DNA of 11,447 bases from Deltaproteobacteria bacterium (GCA_030593645.1 JAUVGT010000125.1:1-11447); one strand, 5' to 3'. Positions 1 through 7,142 are shown, counted from the stretch's first letter. Program-made: numbers and translations. The notes: generated by a model not told the origin, from the letters alone.

Positions 1-90
1 AAGCGTCTTCAGTGATGCATTAAAGGGTTTACGATCTGAAATGATCCAAATATCATTTTCCTGAGTAGAAGTTATTATTGTTTTTGTCAT
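1..90 (-). CDS. Partial unidentified CDS (N-terminal 30 codons)
   Basis: An ATG at 90-88 on the minus strand opens a frame that runs without a stop to the window edge. It begins MTKTIITSTQ, continues ENDIWIISDR, and then reads KPFNASLKTL. I do not recognise the family from 30 residues. No strong Shine-Dalgarno sequence precedes the ATG. A near-consensus minus-strand promoter at 185-213 points at it and leaves a leader of roughly 90 nt, which supports a real gene. Thirty open codons alone are weak evidence, so this is a tentative call. Confidence 0.45.
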   Translation of the reverse strand, partial: MTKTIITSTQENDIWIISDRKPFNASLKTL

Positions 91-134
91 AAATTTAGAG
101 TGTTCTTATGAAATAGACATATACGTTTATCATT

Positions 135-160
135 AAAAAAATAACCGCCTTTCAGCAGTT
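135..160 (-). terminator. Possible weak terminator or attenuator hairpin in the 5' leader
   Basis: On the minus strand AACTGC (160-155) can pair with GCGGTT (148-143) around a 6-nt loop, with one G-U pair. One A follows, then a run of seven T (141-135). It lies between the promoter at 185-213 and the ATG at 90, so it could cause premature termination. The stem is short and the call is tentative. Confidence 0.25.
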
Positions 161-184
161 AGAATACCAAGCGTTTCATAGACA

Positions 185-213
185 ATTTTATAATAGAATC
201 CAAATTGTGTCAA
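185..213 (-). promoter_or_regulatory. Sigma-70-like promoter for the partial minus-strand gene
   Basis: Read on the minus strand, TTGACA (213-208) is separated by 17 bp from TAAAAT (190-185). The -35 is perfect and the -10 matches five of six. Transcription would start near 178 and run into the ATG at 90. The site lies downstream of the methyltransferase stop, so it marks a separate transcription unit. Confidence 0.6.
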
Positions 214-280
214 TATAAGTATGGATGTGCCTGATTGCAGCAGGCGGGGCGTGATGTGGTATGCCTCAAATATTGCGGCT

Positions 281-928
281 TTATTTGAATTTTAATCTCG
301 GCAGGATGACACGGGTTTCCTGATTTTCGGCCCGAATTATTTTTTTTTCGACTCTGATACTGAAAACCGGATCCATCTGTTTAAAAAATTCCATGTTGGT
401 GCTTCTCATCTCTCCTGCCAGAATGATTTCTCCATCGGGTTTCAGGTATTTTTTAAATAAGCCTTTTAGCGGGTTGATATCACTTTCCTTATAAACAATT
501 TCGGAACCAACGATGTAATCGTATTGTCCGTTAAGATCCGGATTATTCCAGTCAAGCCTCATGGTTCGGGTATTAACACATTGATTCAACACAGCATTTG
601 CTCTGGCAAAGGTCCTGGCGTGGGGAGCATATTCGGTCATCGTTATGTTATGCCCGAAAGAGGCCGCGACAATGCCGACCATACCGATACCGGAACCTAT
701 TTCAAGATATTCCTTATTCGGTTCAACAGGCCTGTTCGCAAGCTTACCGGCAAGAACGATCGACGATTCCCAGATTTTGGCCCATAGGGGAAATTCATGC
801 AAAGGATCATCCGGATCGATAAACCGCTCGATTATTTTTGGAACATGGAACCGGTAAGTTCGATCCGCGATTCCCAAATTTACGATATCTGTTTCATATT
901 CCTGATTAAATTTTTCCAGAGAAAACAT
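281..928 (-). CDS. Class I SAM-dependent methyltransferase (lysine/EtfB methylase-like)
   Basis: Predicted 215-residue cytosolic methyltransferase. The SAM-binding motif I is EIGSGIG at residues 76-82. An acidic motif II region lies at TEYAP (98-102), and the motif IV segment DYIVGSEIVY (137-146) resembles the D-x-x-x-x-SD-x-x-Y of the METTL21/METTL20 (Methyltransf_16) group. The upstream PLWAKIWESS (47-56) matches the PxWAxxWxS pattern of bacterial 'nicotinamide N-methylase-like'/EtfB lysine methylases. A protein lysine target is therefore plausible, but nothing here identifies it. I chose the ATG at 928. The open frame extends 14 codons further to a TTG, but those residues look unlike the family and have no ribosome site; the ATG also lacks a clear one. 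The codon tract for EKK contains A9, a possible slippage site. It is divergent from the aminotransferase. Confidence 0.8.
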   Translation of the reverse strand: MFSLEKFNQEYETDIVNLGIADRTYRFHVPKIIERFIDPDDPLHEFPLWAKIWESSIVLAGKLANRPVEPNKEYLEIGSGIGMVGIVAASFGHNITMTEYAPHARTFARANAVLNQCVNTRTMRLDWNNPDLNGQYDYIVGSEIVYKESDINPLKGLFKKYLKPDGEIILAGEMRSTNMEFFKQMDPVFSIRVEKKIIRAENQETRVILPRLKFK

Positions 929-965
929 AATGATTAGCTGATTAGCATCAATTCTTTTATGGTGC

Positions 966-1014
966 AACAACTGTTGAGTTTATATTAGGATACGGCGTAT
1001 GCTATACAGTTGTT
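966..1014. promoter_or_regulatory. Dyad-symmetric site between divergent genes
   Basis: A perfect 9-bp inverted repeat, AACAACTGT (966-974) and ACAGTTGTT (1006-1014), flanks a 31-bp centre. The centre holds alternating half-sites ATAC-ggc-GTAT-gct-ATAC (990-1007). It sits in the 172-bp gap between the divergent methyltransferase and aminotransferase genes. An operator for a dimeric regulator is the simplest reading; this is inferred from symmetry only. Confidence 0.35.
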
Positions 1015-1100
1015 CAGAAATCTTCAAAAATGAACTTGTTTCCAGGCGAAAATATGATTATATGAACATCTTCATTAACTGATTTAATAAGCGGGTCCCT

Positions 1101-1928
1101 ATGAATATATATTATATTGATGGTGAATATGTCCGGGCTGACAAGGCCATGATTCCTGTTGATGATCTGATCGTGCTGCGCGGTTATGGAATCTTTGATT
1201 TTTTGCGCACATACGGGGGCAAACCATTTTTTCTAAAAGAACACATTGAACGACTCAGGCGGTCAGCTGAACAGGTGAGCATGTTTTTTCCATGGTCTGA
1301 CAGAGAGCTTAAAGATATTGTCCTTAGCACCCTGCAGCGCAACAACTTCAGCGAATCGAATATCAGAGTTGTTATCACCGGCGGCTCAAGCTCCGATTTT
1401 ATTACACCGCCCGATAAACCGCGTCTGCTCGTCCTTGTAACGCCCCTTCCCCAAATCCCTGAATGGTGGTACAAAAAGGGAGTTAAAATTATTACCTTTA
1501 CCGCGATTCGAACGATCCCCGGAGTCAAAAGCATAAACTACATTATGGCAACCATGGCCATGGCCGATGCGGTTAAAAACGGAGGTGTTGAAGCGGTGTA
1601 CATCAATAAAGATAACCAGGTGCTGGAAGGTACCACAAGCAATATTTTTGCTATTTTCGGCAGCAAACTGGTCACCCCCGGCACCCGGATCCTGCCGGGT
1701 GTGACCCGGAAGATCGTACTTGATATTGCCAAAGAAATCTGTGAAATTAATATAAGGGATTTGACAAGGAATGAGCTGATTCGGGCTGATGAATTATTTA
1801 TTACATCTTCAAACAAGGAAGTTGTGCCGGTGGTTCAGGTTGATCATGATATCATCGCAGACGGGAAACCCGGAAAAAAAACCAGACAGCTCAAGCAGAT
1901 GTATTCACAATTTACTCAAAACTATTAA
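1101..1928 (+). CDS. Class IV PLP-dependent aminotransferase (IlvE / D-amino-acid transaminase-like)
   Basis: Full-length 275-residue fold type IV aminotransferase. Expected landmarks are present: the N-terminal GYGIFDFLRTYGGKPFFLKEH region (28-48), the PLP Schiff-base lysine in VKSINY (K143), the LEGTTSNIF segment with E176 binding the pyridine nitrogen (175-183), and a C-terminal FITSS (233-237). Length and motifs fit branched-chain aminotransferase, D-amino-acid transaminase or aminodeoxychorismate lyase. These subfamilies are not safely separated by eye, so no symbol is given. The ATG at 1101 has only a poor ribosome site but matches the family's usual start (MxxYxxGEYV). The stop is 61 bp before trxB, and a relic of the palindromic repeat lies in that gap. 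It could be cotranscribed with trxB and the membrane protein. Confidence 0.85.
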   Translation: MNIYYIDGEYVRADKAMIPVDDLIVLRGYGIFDFLRTYGGKPFFLKEHIERLRRSAEQVSMFFPWSDRELKDIVLSTLQRNNFSESNIRVVITGGSSSDFITPPDKPRLLVLVTPLPQIPEWWYKKGVKIITFTAIRTIPGVKSINYIMATMAMADAVKNGGVEAVYINKDNQVLEGTTSNIFAIFGSKLVTPGTRILPGVTRKIVLDIAKEICEINIRDLTRNELIRADELFITSSNKEVVPVVQVDHDIIADGKPGKKTRQLKQMYSQFTQNY

Positions 1929-1941
1929 ATACCGCTTAATC

Positions 1942-1962
1942 GGACTTTTTACGAGACCATCA
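1942..1962 (+). repeat. Solo end of the palindromic repeat (relic)
   Basis: These 21 bp match the right-hand end of the repeats at 5756-5776 and 9420-9440 with two substitutions. No left arm or core is present. It lies between the aminotransferase stop and the trxB ribosome site. Confidence 0.5.
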
Positions 1963-1989
1963 ATATTACTGATAAAAAGGAGAACCATC

Positions 1990-2928
1990 ATGCCGGAAAA
2001 AGAAATCTATGATCTGATTATCATTGGCGGAGGACCTGGAGGTCTGAGCGCGGGAATTTACGCCATGAGAGCTGCCCTTAAAACAGCGCTTATTGAAAAA
2101 GGAATTCCGGGCGGTCAGATGGTCATGACCGATACCGTGGATAATTATCCGGGTATAGAAAATATAAGCGGCGCTGAACTTTCAACAAAGATGGCTCAGC
2201 ACGCACAATCATACGGACTGGAAATAATCTCCAGGGAAGCTACATCAATCGATATCAATGGAGATATATTCAGCATAAAACTTTCTAACGGTGAACAACT
2301 GGATGCCGAGTCCGTTATCCTGGCGGCCGGCGGCAGCCCGCGTAAAGTTGGAATTCCCGGTGAAGATGAATGTTATGGAAAAGGTGTTTCGTATTGCGCG
2401 GTTTGTGACGGCTTTTTTTTCAGGGGCAAAACCGTGGCCGTCGTGGGTGGAGGAGACAGCGCTGTGGAAGAGGCGCATTATCTTTCTAAACTGGCAAAAA
2501 AAACATATATTATACACAGACGAGATGAACTCAGAGCCGGAAAAATTCTTCAGCAGCGCGTGTTCGCGGAAAGCAGTATCGAAGTAATTTGGAACAAAAT
2601 TCCGATTGAGATTAAAGCGGATGACAGCGGTGTCGTCGCGATGGATTTAGAAGATACCCAGACAGGCGAAGTCTCGGAACTGGCAACAGACGGTGTGTTT
2701 ATATTTATCGGGTTTAAACCGAACAATGACCTTGTACCCGCTGAAGTCAATATGAATCCAGGCGGCTATGTGATCACCAATGAAAAATGTGAAACAAATG
2801 TGCCCGGTTTTTTTGTGGTGGGTGACCTTCGGGACAAATTTGCTCGACAGATCGTCATATCCGCTTCGGAGGGCTGTATCGCCGCACTTTCCGCTGCCTG
2901 GTTTGTAGAGAATAAGAGGGTATGCTGA
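1990..2928 (+). CDS. trxB: Thioredoxin reductase (NADPH, flavoprotein)
   Basis: A 312-residue enzyme that transfers electrons from NADPH through FAD and a redox disulfide to thioredoxin in the cytosol. The FAD-binding GGGPGG is at 13-18. The catalytic disulfide CAVC is at 136-139, in the usual YCAVCDG context. The NAD(P)-binding GGGDSAVEEA is at 153-162, followed by HRRDELRA (176-183), whose arginines normally contact the NADPH 2'-phosphate. The C-terminal FAD motif FFVVGDLRD is also present. The start at 1990 is set by AAGGAG at 1977-1982, 7 nt upstream. The frame is open 67 codons further back, but that stretch overlaps the aminotransferase and is not TrxB-like. Length is typical of the low-molecular-weight class. 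The next gene begins 10 bp after the stop, so the two are probably cotranscribed. Confidence 0.95.
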   Translation: MPEKEIYDLIIIGGGPGGLSAGIYAMRAALKTALIEKGIPGGQMVMTDTVDNYPGIENISGAELSTKMAQHAQSYGLEIISREATSIDINGDIFSIKLSNGEQLDAESVILAAGGSPRKVGIPGEDECYGKGVSYCAVCDGFFFRGKTVAVVGGGDSAVEEAHYLSKLAKKTYIIHRRDELRAGKILQQRVFAESSIEVIWNKIPIEIKADDSGVVAMDLEDTQTGEVSELATDGVFIFIGFKPNNDLVPAEVNMNPGGYVITNEKCETNVPGFFVVGDLRDKFARQIVISASEGCIAALSAAWFVENKRVC

Positions 2929-2938
2929 TAAAGCACAA

Positions 2939-4030
2939 ATGAAAACTTTTTTACTCAAGTTTATTATACTGGCTCTCATATTACTCGGTTTCCCGCTGGG
3001 GGGAGTATTCCTTGCGGGTTTACCGGTTTCAAGATACCTGGAATTCCCACCCCTGTCTCAATATATCAGCCACGCGTCATTTTCCTGGCCCGTCTTTTCT
3101 GCCTGTTTCATATTTATTTTTGCTGCAATCATTCCTTTAATTTTACCATTCTTTAAACCGGGAGACACCACGAGAGACAATCGTCCGGAAATCAAAAAAT
3201 TCCCCTGGTGGGGGTGGACCGGTTTAATGATCGGTTCCGTATCATGGATACTGGCATGGACACGATTTGAATGGTCTTCTCTGTTCCAGCCGCACACATT
3301 CACACCGTTATGGGTATCGTATATCATTGTAGTGAATGCCCTTGGTATGCGTAAAACCGGAACGTGCATGATGACAGGAAGACCCGGTTTTTTCTTATTA
3401 CTTTTCCCGGTCAGTGCGGTGTTCTGGTGGTTCTTTGAGTTTCTAAACCGGTTTGTACAAAACTGGCGTTATGAGGGTGTCCTGTTCAGTTCATGGGAAT
3501 ACTTTTTATACGCGACCCTGTCTTTTTCCACCGTTCTTCCGGCAATCCTTGGTACAAGAGATTTGATTTTAAGCGGCGACAGGTTTCAAAACAGCACTAA
3601 AAACTACCTGCCGATTAAATGGCCCATGCCAGGATTATCCGCTATTATCATACTTGTCATTTCAGCGACTGGATTGGCCGTAATCGGAATTTTACATAAT
3701 TATCTCTTCCCCCTCCTGTGGATCTCACCGGTTTTAATCATTATATCACTCCAGGTCATCATGAGGGAACCCTCTATTCTCTCCGACATCGCCTCAGGGG
3801 ACTGGAGAGTCGTCATATCATCAGCACTGGCGGCCCTTGTTTGCGGCTGGTTCTGGGAGATGTGGAATTATTACAGCCTGGCCCGCTGGGTATACCATGT
3901 TCCATTTGTCCACAGGTTCCAGGTGTTTGAAATGCCAATTTTGGGATATGCGGGATATCTGCCGTTTGGTCTAGAGTGTGCCGTGATCGGCAGGATGCTG
4001 GAGCAGCTAAAACCATCCTGGAAAAAATAA
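2939..4030 (+). CDS. Polytopic inner-membrane protein of unknown function with internal repeat
   Basis: A 363-residue, strongly hydrophobic protein with about eight to ten probable membrane segments. The first is at residues 4-26 and acts as an uncleaved signal anchor. A charged cytoplasm- or periplasm-exposed loop lies near 73-87. Two aromatic-rich segments resemble each other: FWWFFEFLNRF...W176-R-Y178 (from 162) and GWFWEMWNYY...W317-V-Y319 (from 303). Both have E-x-x-N followed by W-x-Y after six or seven residues, which suggests an internal duplication. The second is followed by a Pro/Gly-rich FEMPILGYAGYLPFGLE (330-346). I do not recognise a named family and assign no function. It starts 10 bp after trxB, so coupled transcription is likely. 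A relation to thiol redox is only a guess from position. Confidence 0.8.
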   Translation: MKTFLLKFIILALILLGFPLGGVFLAGLPVSRYLEFPPLSQYISHASFSWPVFSACFIFIFAAIIPLILPFFKPGDTTRDNRPEIKKFPWWGWTGLMIGSVSWILAWTRFEWSSLFQPHTFTPLWVSYIIVVNALGMRKTGTCMMTGRPGFFLLLFPVSAVFWWFFEFLNRFVQNWRYEGVLFSSWEYFLYATLSFSTVLPAILGTRDLILSGDRFQNSTKNYLPIKWPMPGLSAIIILVISATGLAVIGILHNYLFPLLWISPVLIIISLQVIMREPSILSDIASGDWRVVISSALAALVCGWFWEMWNYYSLARWVYHVPFVHRFQVFEMPILGYAGYLPFGLECAVIGRMLEQLKPSWKK

Positions 4031-4069
4031 AATATTATGAGTATACCCCCAATATATTGATTTTATTTC

Positions 4070-4096
4070 TTGACATACAACAATATAATGTATATT
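4070..4096 (+). promoter_or_regulatory. Possible promoter for the glycosyltransferase gene
   Basis: TTGACA (4070-4075) is followed after 15 bp by TATATT (4091-4096). The hexamers are good but the spacing is short. It lies in the 224-bp gap upstream of the glycosyltransferase. Confidence 0.35.
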
Positions 4097-4133
4097 GGCG
4101 AATATGAAACCAAATGGTTGATGACTATGTTTT

Positions 4134-4165
4134 GGTTATTTCCTTCTGGACCGTAAAAAATAACC
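4134..4165 (+). other. Inverted repeat in the glycosyltransferase 5' leader
   Basis: GGTTATTT (4134-4141) and AAATAACC (4158-4165) are perfectly complementary with a 16-nt loop, and two G-U pairs could extend the stem. There is no T-run after it, so it is not a terminator. It may be an operator or an mRNA structure; function unknown. Confidence 0.3.
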
Positions 4166-4254
4166 GGTTTTAACCATTCAAGGTTCCAGGCCGTTCATGA
4201 ATTAATTTCAACAATTACCTCTATTGGAATGCCAGCGGGGGATGGTTAGACGTT

Positions 4255-5613
4255 ATGATTAATAACATCGGATTTGTGTCCACCCGTTTTGCAGGGGTTG
4301 ATGGCGTATCACTGGAATCCATCAAATGGGCCGAAGTTTTTCAGCAGAATGGTCATCACTGCTTCTGGTTTGGCGGTAAACTCGATTGCGACCTCAGTAA
4401 ACGATTTCTTGTTCCTGAGTCTCATTTTCAAAACCATCAAAATTTATGGATCAACAAGCGGATTTTTGGAAGAAAACAGAGAGAACCACATGTAACTGAA
4501 GCAATTCACCAGTTAAGATTATTATTAAAACATAAAATCCGCGAGTTTATCCATCATTTTAACCTTGATCTGCTGATCGTTGAAAACGCTCTCACAATTC
4601 CGATGCATGTCCCATTGGGTCTTGCAATCACAGAAACGATTGCGGAAACTCAAATCCCATGTATCGCGCATCACCATGACTTTTACTGGGAACGGTTGAG
4701 GTATTCAGTTAACGCGGTAAACGATTACCTTTGCATGTCGTTCCCGCCCAATTTACCCAATATCAGGCACGTGGTCATTAATTCAGAATCAAGAGAACAG
4801 CTGGCCCTACGAACAGGAATTTCTTCATGCGTGATCCCCAATGTTTTCGATTTTGACAGCCCGCCATCTTTTGATTTAAATAAAGCCCGCACGTTTAGAG
4901 CGGCCATCGGTGTCAAACCTGATGACCGAATCATTCTTCAGCCGACACGTGTGATTCAGCGAAAAGGAATCGAGCATGCCATTGAACTGGTAAAGCAGCT
5001 GAATGATCCGAAAATCAAACTGGTTGTATCCCATGAGGCGGGTGACGAAGGGTATGAGTACGCGAACTGGCTTAAAACATTTGCTAGAGAGCATCGGGTT
5101 GATCTTCATATGGTAACGATTAACATAACCGATCCCTGGGATGAAAACAGGAAACCGGACAATTCATATTCTCTTAAAGATGTCTACGCGTTTGCTGATT
5201 TTATTACGTATCCCAGCCTGTGCGAAGGGTTTGGCAACGCGTTCCTGGAAGCGGTTTATTATAAAAAGCCCCTATTAATAAACAGGTATGCCACATTTGT
5301 TCGTGATATCGAACCCCATGGTTTTGATTTGACCGTCATGGACGGTTACCTGTCCCGGGAAACCGTACAGAACGTCAAAGAAGTAATGAATAATCCAAAA
5401 CGAAAACAGGTAATGGTGGATAAGAATTATCAAATTGCCTCACGTCACTTTTCTTATCATACACTCCGCAACCGCCTTAATTACGTGGTGAATGATCTTA
5501 TGGGTGATTTCGCTGAAATTCCGGGATTAAAAACTGTATTAAATGATAAAGAATATTACCATCATGAGATAAACCGGATGGAACCGAATCATTTCGAAAA
5601 ATTGAGTAATTGA
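4255..5613 (+). CDS. Glycosyltransferase, GT-B fold, family 4-like
   Basis: A 452-residue retaining-type glycosyltransferase with the two Rossmann-like halves of GT-B enzymes. The N-terminal acceptor half opens with GFVSTRFAGVDGVSLES (6-22), a glycine-rich loop. The C-terminal donor half contains QPTRVIQRKGIE (229-240), whose Arg/Lys normally bind the nucleotide-sugar phosphates. It also has the E-x7-E motif in CEGFGNAFLE (E324, E332), typical of GT4. No signal peptide is seen, so it is cytosolic. The opening segment resembles, from memory, glycosyltransferases that make glucosylglycerate-type compatible solutes, but the neighbours do not support or exclude that. A GGGGGATGG stretch lies about 10-20 nt before the ATG. 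The gene appears to stand alone and converges on aroB across a palindromic repeat. Donor and acceptor are unknown. Confidence 0.85.
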   Translation: MINNIGFVSTRFAGVDGVSLESIKWAEVFQQNGHHCFWFGGKLDCDLSKRFLVPESHFQNHQNLWINKRIFGRKQREPHVTEAIHQLRLLLKHKIREFIHHFNLDLLIVENALTIPMHVPLGLAITETIAETQIPCIAHHHDFYWERLRYSVNAVNDYLCMSFPPNLPNIRHVVINSESREQLALRTGISSCVIPNVFDFDSPPSFDLNKARTFRAAIGVKPDDRIILQPTRVIQRKGIEHAIELVKQLNDPKIKLVVSHEAGDEGYEYANWLKTFAREHRVDLHMVTINITDPWDENRKPDNSYSLKDVYAFADFITYPSLCEGFGNAFLEAVYYKKPLLINRYATFVRDIEPHGFDLTVMDGYLSRETVQNVKEVMNNPKRKQVMVDKNYQIASRHFSYHTLRNRLNYVVNDLMGDFAEIPGLKTVLNDKEYYHHEINRMEPNHFEKLSN

Positions 5614-5622
5614 ATATTATTT

Positions 5623-5776
5623 TTGATGGTTTCGTAAAAAGTCCGAATGTGACGGTTTCGTAAAAAGTTCAAATTCAAGGCGTGCAAATTTTGTAATCAT
5701 GAAGCGTACTTATAGTACGTTGAATGATTGCGAAATGCAGCACAACACAGAAGTTGGACTTTTTACGAAACCGTCA
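5623..5776. repeat. Palindromic MITE-like repeat, copy 1
   Basis: A 126-bp core (5651-5776) has complementary ends, GACGGTTTCGTAAAAAGT at left and ACTTTTTACGAAACCGTC at right. It also has a central palindrome, CGTACT-tat-AGTACG (5705-5719). A partial extra left end (TCGTAAAAAGTCCGAAT, 5632-5648) precedes it. It is collinear, without gaps, with the copy at 9287-9440; I count 8 differences over 154 bp, 3 of them in the core. It has no coding capacity. It lies between convergent genes (glycosyltransferase and aroB) and its long hairpin could act as a bidirectional terminator. Confidence 0.85.
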
Positions 5777-5860
5777 TTTTTTAACCACGAAATGAATAAA
5801 GACGATTGCGATACCGACCCCGAATTCCGATTGTTTGGTAGAGATTTAAACAATCTCCTC

Positions 5861-6898
5861 TTAAGGAACCCATATATTCGACTGACATACATGTTCCAGT
5901 TCTTCAATTGAAATATCTTCCACAACGGCTTTCCCGATACCCTGAAGAAGTATAAAACTGATTTTTTCTCCCTGCCTTTTCTTGTCCTTTTTCATTGCGT
6001 CCAGAATTTTACCTTGATCTGCATCAATCCGGACAGGAAGATTCAAACTCGTCACCAGGTTTTGAACTCTTTTTTCTTCGTCTATGGAAAGCAGTCCCCT
6101 CTGCCTGGACAGGGCTGACGCGGCGATGATTCCAATGCTTACCGCCTTGCCGTGGGGAATACCGGTCGTTTTTTCTACCGCGTGTCCAAAGGTGTGTCCA
6201 AAATTAAGCTTTCGTCTTTCACCTTTTTCCTTTTCATCTTTATTTACGATTGATGATTTGATGTCTACAGAGTCGCATATAAGCTTTTCAATCACTTTTT
6301 TGTCCAGTGAAACAGCTTTCTCGAAATTGTTTTCAAGAAAAGAAAACATATCAGAATCCGCGATGAGCGCATGTTTTACTATTTCTCCAAACCCGCACAA
6401 AATTTCATCTTTAGGAAGCGTGTTTAACAGTTTTGTATCACAGATCACAAACTCGGGCTGATTAAAAACGCCGATCATGTTTTTATACCCGCTAAAATTA
6501 ACGCCGTTTTTTCCGCCGACACTGGCATCAACCTGCGAGAGAAGTGTTGTGGAAACAAACCCGAATTCAATTCCGCGCAGATAAACGGACGCCGCGAATC
6601 CGGCAATATCACACACGATACCTCCGCCGATCCCCACTATCAGAGATGAACGATCCACTTCAAACTCAACAAGTTTTTCGATGATGTCTTCGATCGTTTT
6701 CAGGGTCTTAATTTCTTCCCCAATACCGATTTTTATCACCGCGCATGAAGGAAAAATATCTTTATAAAGTTCCCAAACATTGGTATCCGTGATAACAGTG
6801 GTCTTTCTTCCGGCTGTATATCTGGTAAGGTTCAAGAGTTTCTCACCGATAAGGATATGGGACCGCCCCGTACTGCCGTGAATTTCAATTTCCTTCAT
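5861..6898 (-). CDS. aroB: 3-dehydroquinate synthase
   Basis: A 345-residue NAD- and metal-dependent enzyme that converts DAHP to 3-dehydroquinate, the second step of the shikimate pathway. Landmarks in order: IGIGGG...D in the NAD site (89-97), DASVGGKNGVN with catalytic K130 (124-134), GFGEIVKHA with metal ligand E172 (169-177), NFGHTFGHA with metal ligand H235 (232-240), and IPHGKAV with the third ligand H249 (247-253). Length is slightly shorter than the E. coli enzyme but nothing essential is missing. The start at 6898 is supported by GGAG about 8 nt upstream on the minus strand. It is divergent from the DAHP synthase fusion, whose enzyme makes its substrate, and shares a 343-bp regulatory region with it. 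No classical terminator follows the stop; the repeat at 5623-5776 lies just beyond. Confidence 0.95.
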   Translation of the reverse strand: MKEIEIHGSTGRSHILIGEKLLNLTRYTAGRKTTVITDTNVWELYKDIFPSCAVIKIGIGEEIKTLKTIEDIIEKLVEFEVDRSSLIVGIGGGIVCDIAGFAASVYLRGIEFGFVSTTLLSQVDASVGGKNGVNFSGYKNMIGVFNQPEFVICDTKLLNTLPKDEILCGFGEIVKHALIADSDMFSFLENNFEKAVSLDKKVIEKLICDSVDIKSSIVNKDEKEKGERRKLNFGHTFGHAVEKTTGIPHGKAVSIGIIAASALSRQRGLLSIDEEKRVQNLVTSLNLPVRIDADQGKILDAMKKDKKRQGEKISFILLQGIGKAVVEDISIEELEHVCQSNIWVP

Positions 6899-6943
6899 TT
6901 ATTTGACTCCATTTTATAAAAACCCAATTTCTTAAAAGAATGC

Positions 6944-6972
6944 TTGACAACTATTTAATTAACACTTACAAG
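6944..6972 (+). promoter_or_regulatory. Sigma-70-like promoter of the phenylalanine leader and aroF-pheA
   Basis: A perfect TTGACA (6944-6949), 17-bp spacer and TACAAG (6967-6972, four of six) predict a start near 6979, about 26 nt before the leader ORF. It gives a leader transcript of about 260 nt before the fusion gene. The -35 region is only about 46 bp from the divergent aroB start. Confidence 0.6.
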
Positions 6973-7004
6973 TCAATACAATCTTTATTTTCAGAAATCG
7001 ATAC

Positions 7005-7085
7005 ATGACACAACACAGGAAAAATTTTCAGTTTTATTTCGGATGCTTCTTTTTTAGTTTTAGAAGCGTCCATTCGGTCATGTAA
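7005..7085 (+). CDS. Phenylalanine-rich attenuator leader peptide (pheL-like)
   Basis: A 26-codon ORF beginning MTQHRK, with a Phe-rich centre NFQFYFGCFFFSF (residues 7-19), then RSVHSVM and TAA at 7083-7085. Seven of 26 codons are Phe (residues 8, 10, 12, 15, 16, 17, 19), with one Tyr at 11. It lies between a promoter and a rho-independent terminator and upstream of a gene for DAHP synthase/prephenate dehydratase, exactly where a Phe-sensing leader is expected (compare E. coli pheL, upstream of pheA). The Phe codons at 7047-7061 fall on and just after the 5' arm of the 7041-7071 hairpin, so a ribosome stalled there would open it. No good Shine-Dalgarno sequence is visible before the ATG, which is the main weakness. 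The ORF is too short for ordinary gene finding. Confidence 0.8.
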   Translation: MTQHRKNFQFYFGCFFFSFRSVHSVM

Positions 7086-7116
7086 CATATTTCAGGTTAT
7101 ATTACCCCGGGTGGAC
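7041..7116 (+). promoter_or_regulatory. Attenuator: protector hairpin and antiterminator
   Basis: Arm 1 GGATGCTTCT (7041-7050) pairs with arm 2 AGAAGCGTCC (7062-7071): 10 pairs, one G-U. An overlapping arm 2, GTCCATTCGG (7068-7077), pairs with arm 3 CCGGGTGGAC (7107-7116): 10 pairs, two G-U. Arm 3 is also the 5' arm of the terminator at 7105-7135, so antiterminator and terminator exclude each other. A ribosome stalled on the Phe codons would block arm 1 and leave arm 2 free to pair with arm 3. A ribosome at the stop codon (7083) would cover 7068-7077 and favour termination. Pairings are read directly from the sequence; the mechanism follows the known E. coli phe/trp model. Confidence 0.75.
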
Positions 7117-7142
7117 TTACCATTTCCACCCGGGGTTTTTTT
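7105..7142 (+). terminator. Attenuator terminator (rho-independent)
   Basis: A perfect 11-bp GC-rich stem, CCCCGGGTGGA (7105-7115) with TCCACCCGGGG (7125-7135), has a 9-nt loop and is followed by seven T (7136-7142). No plus-strand gene other than the leader ORF lies upstream, so it can only act on the leader transcript. Confidence 0.9.

Noticed and set aside
340..348. T9 homopolymer in the methyltransferase (A9 in the sense strand)
   Set aside because: The frame is intact and encodes EKKII; slippage is possible but nothing indicates programmed frameshifting.
929..970. TTG-initiated 14-codon extension of the methyltransferase
   Set aside because: It has no ribosome site and non-family residues; the ATG at 928 is preferred, though neither start is well supported.
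1789..1989. 67-codon upstream extension of trxB
   Set aside because: It overlaps the aminotransferase, is not TrxB-like, and AAGGAG at 1977-1982 sets the start at 1990.
5699..5925. Short open frames on both strands across the palindromic repeat and aroB end
   Set aside because: They arise from the repeat's palindromic sequence and overlap the aroB 3' end; nothing supports translation.
7109..7121. GGGTGGACTTACC resembling the T-box sequence GGGTGGNACCGCG
   Set aside because: The match stops after GGGTGGAC, there is no specifier stem upstream, and the bases are fully explained by the terminator stem and antiterminator.
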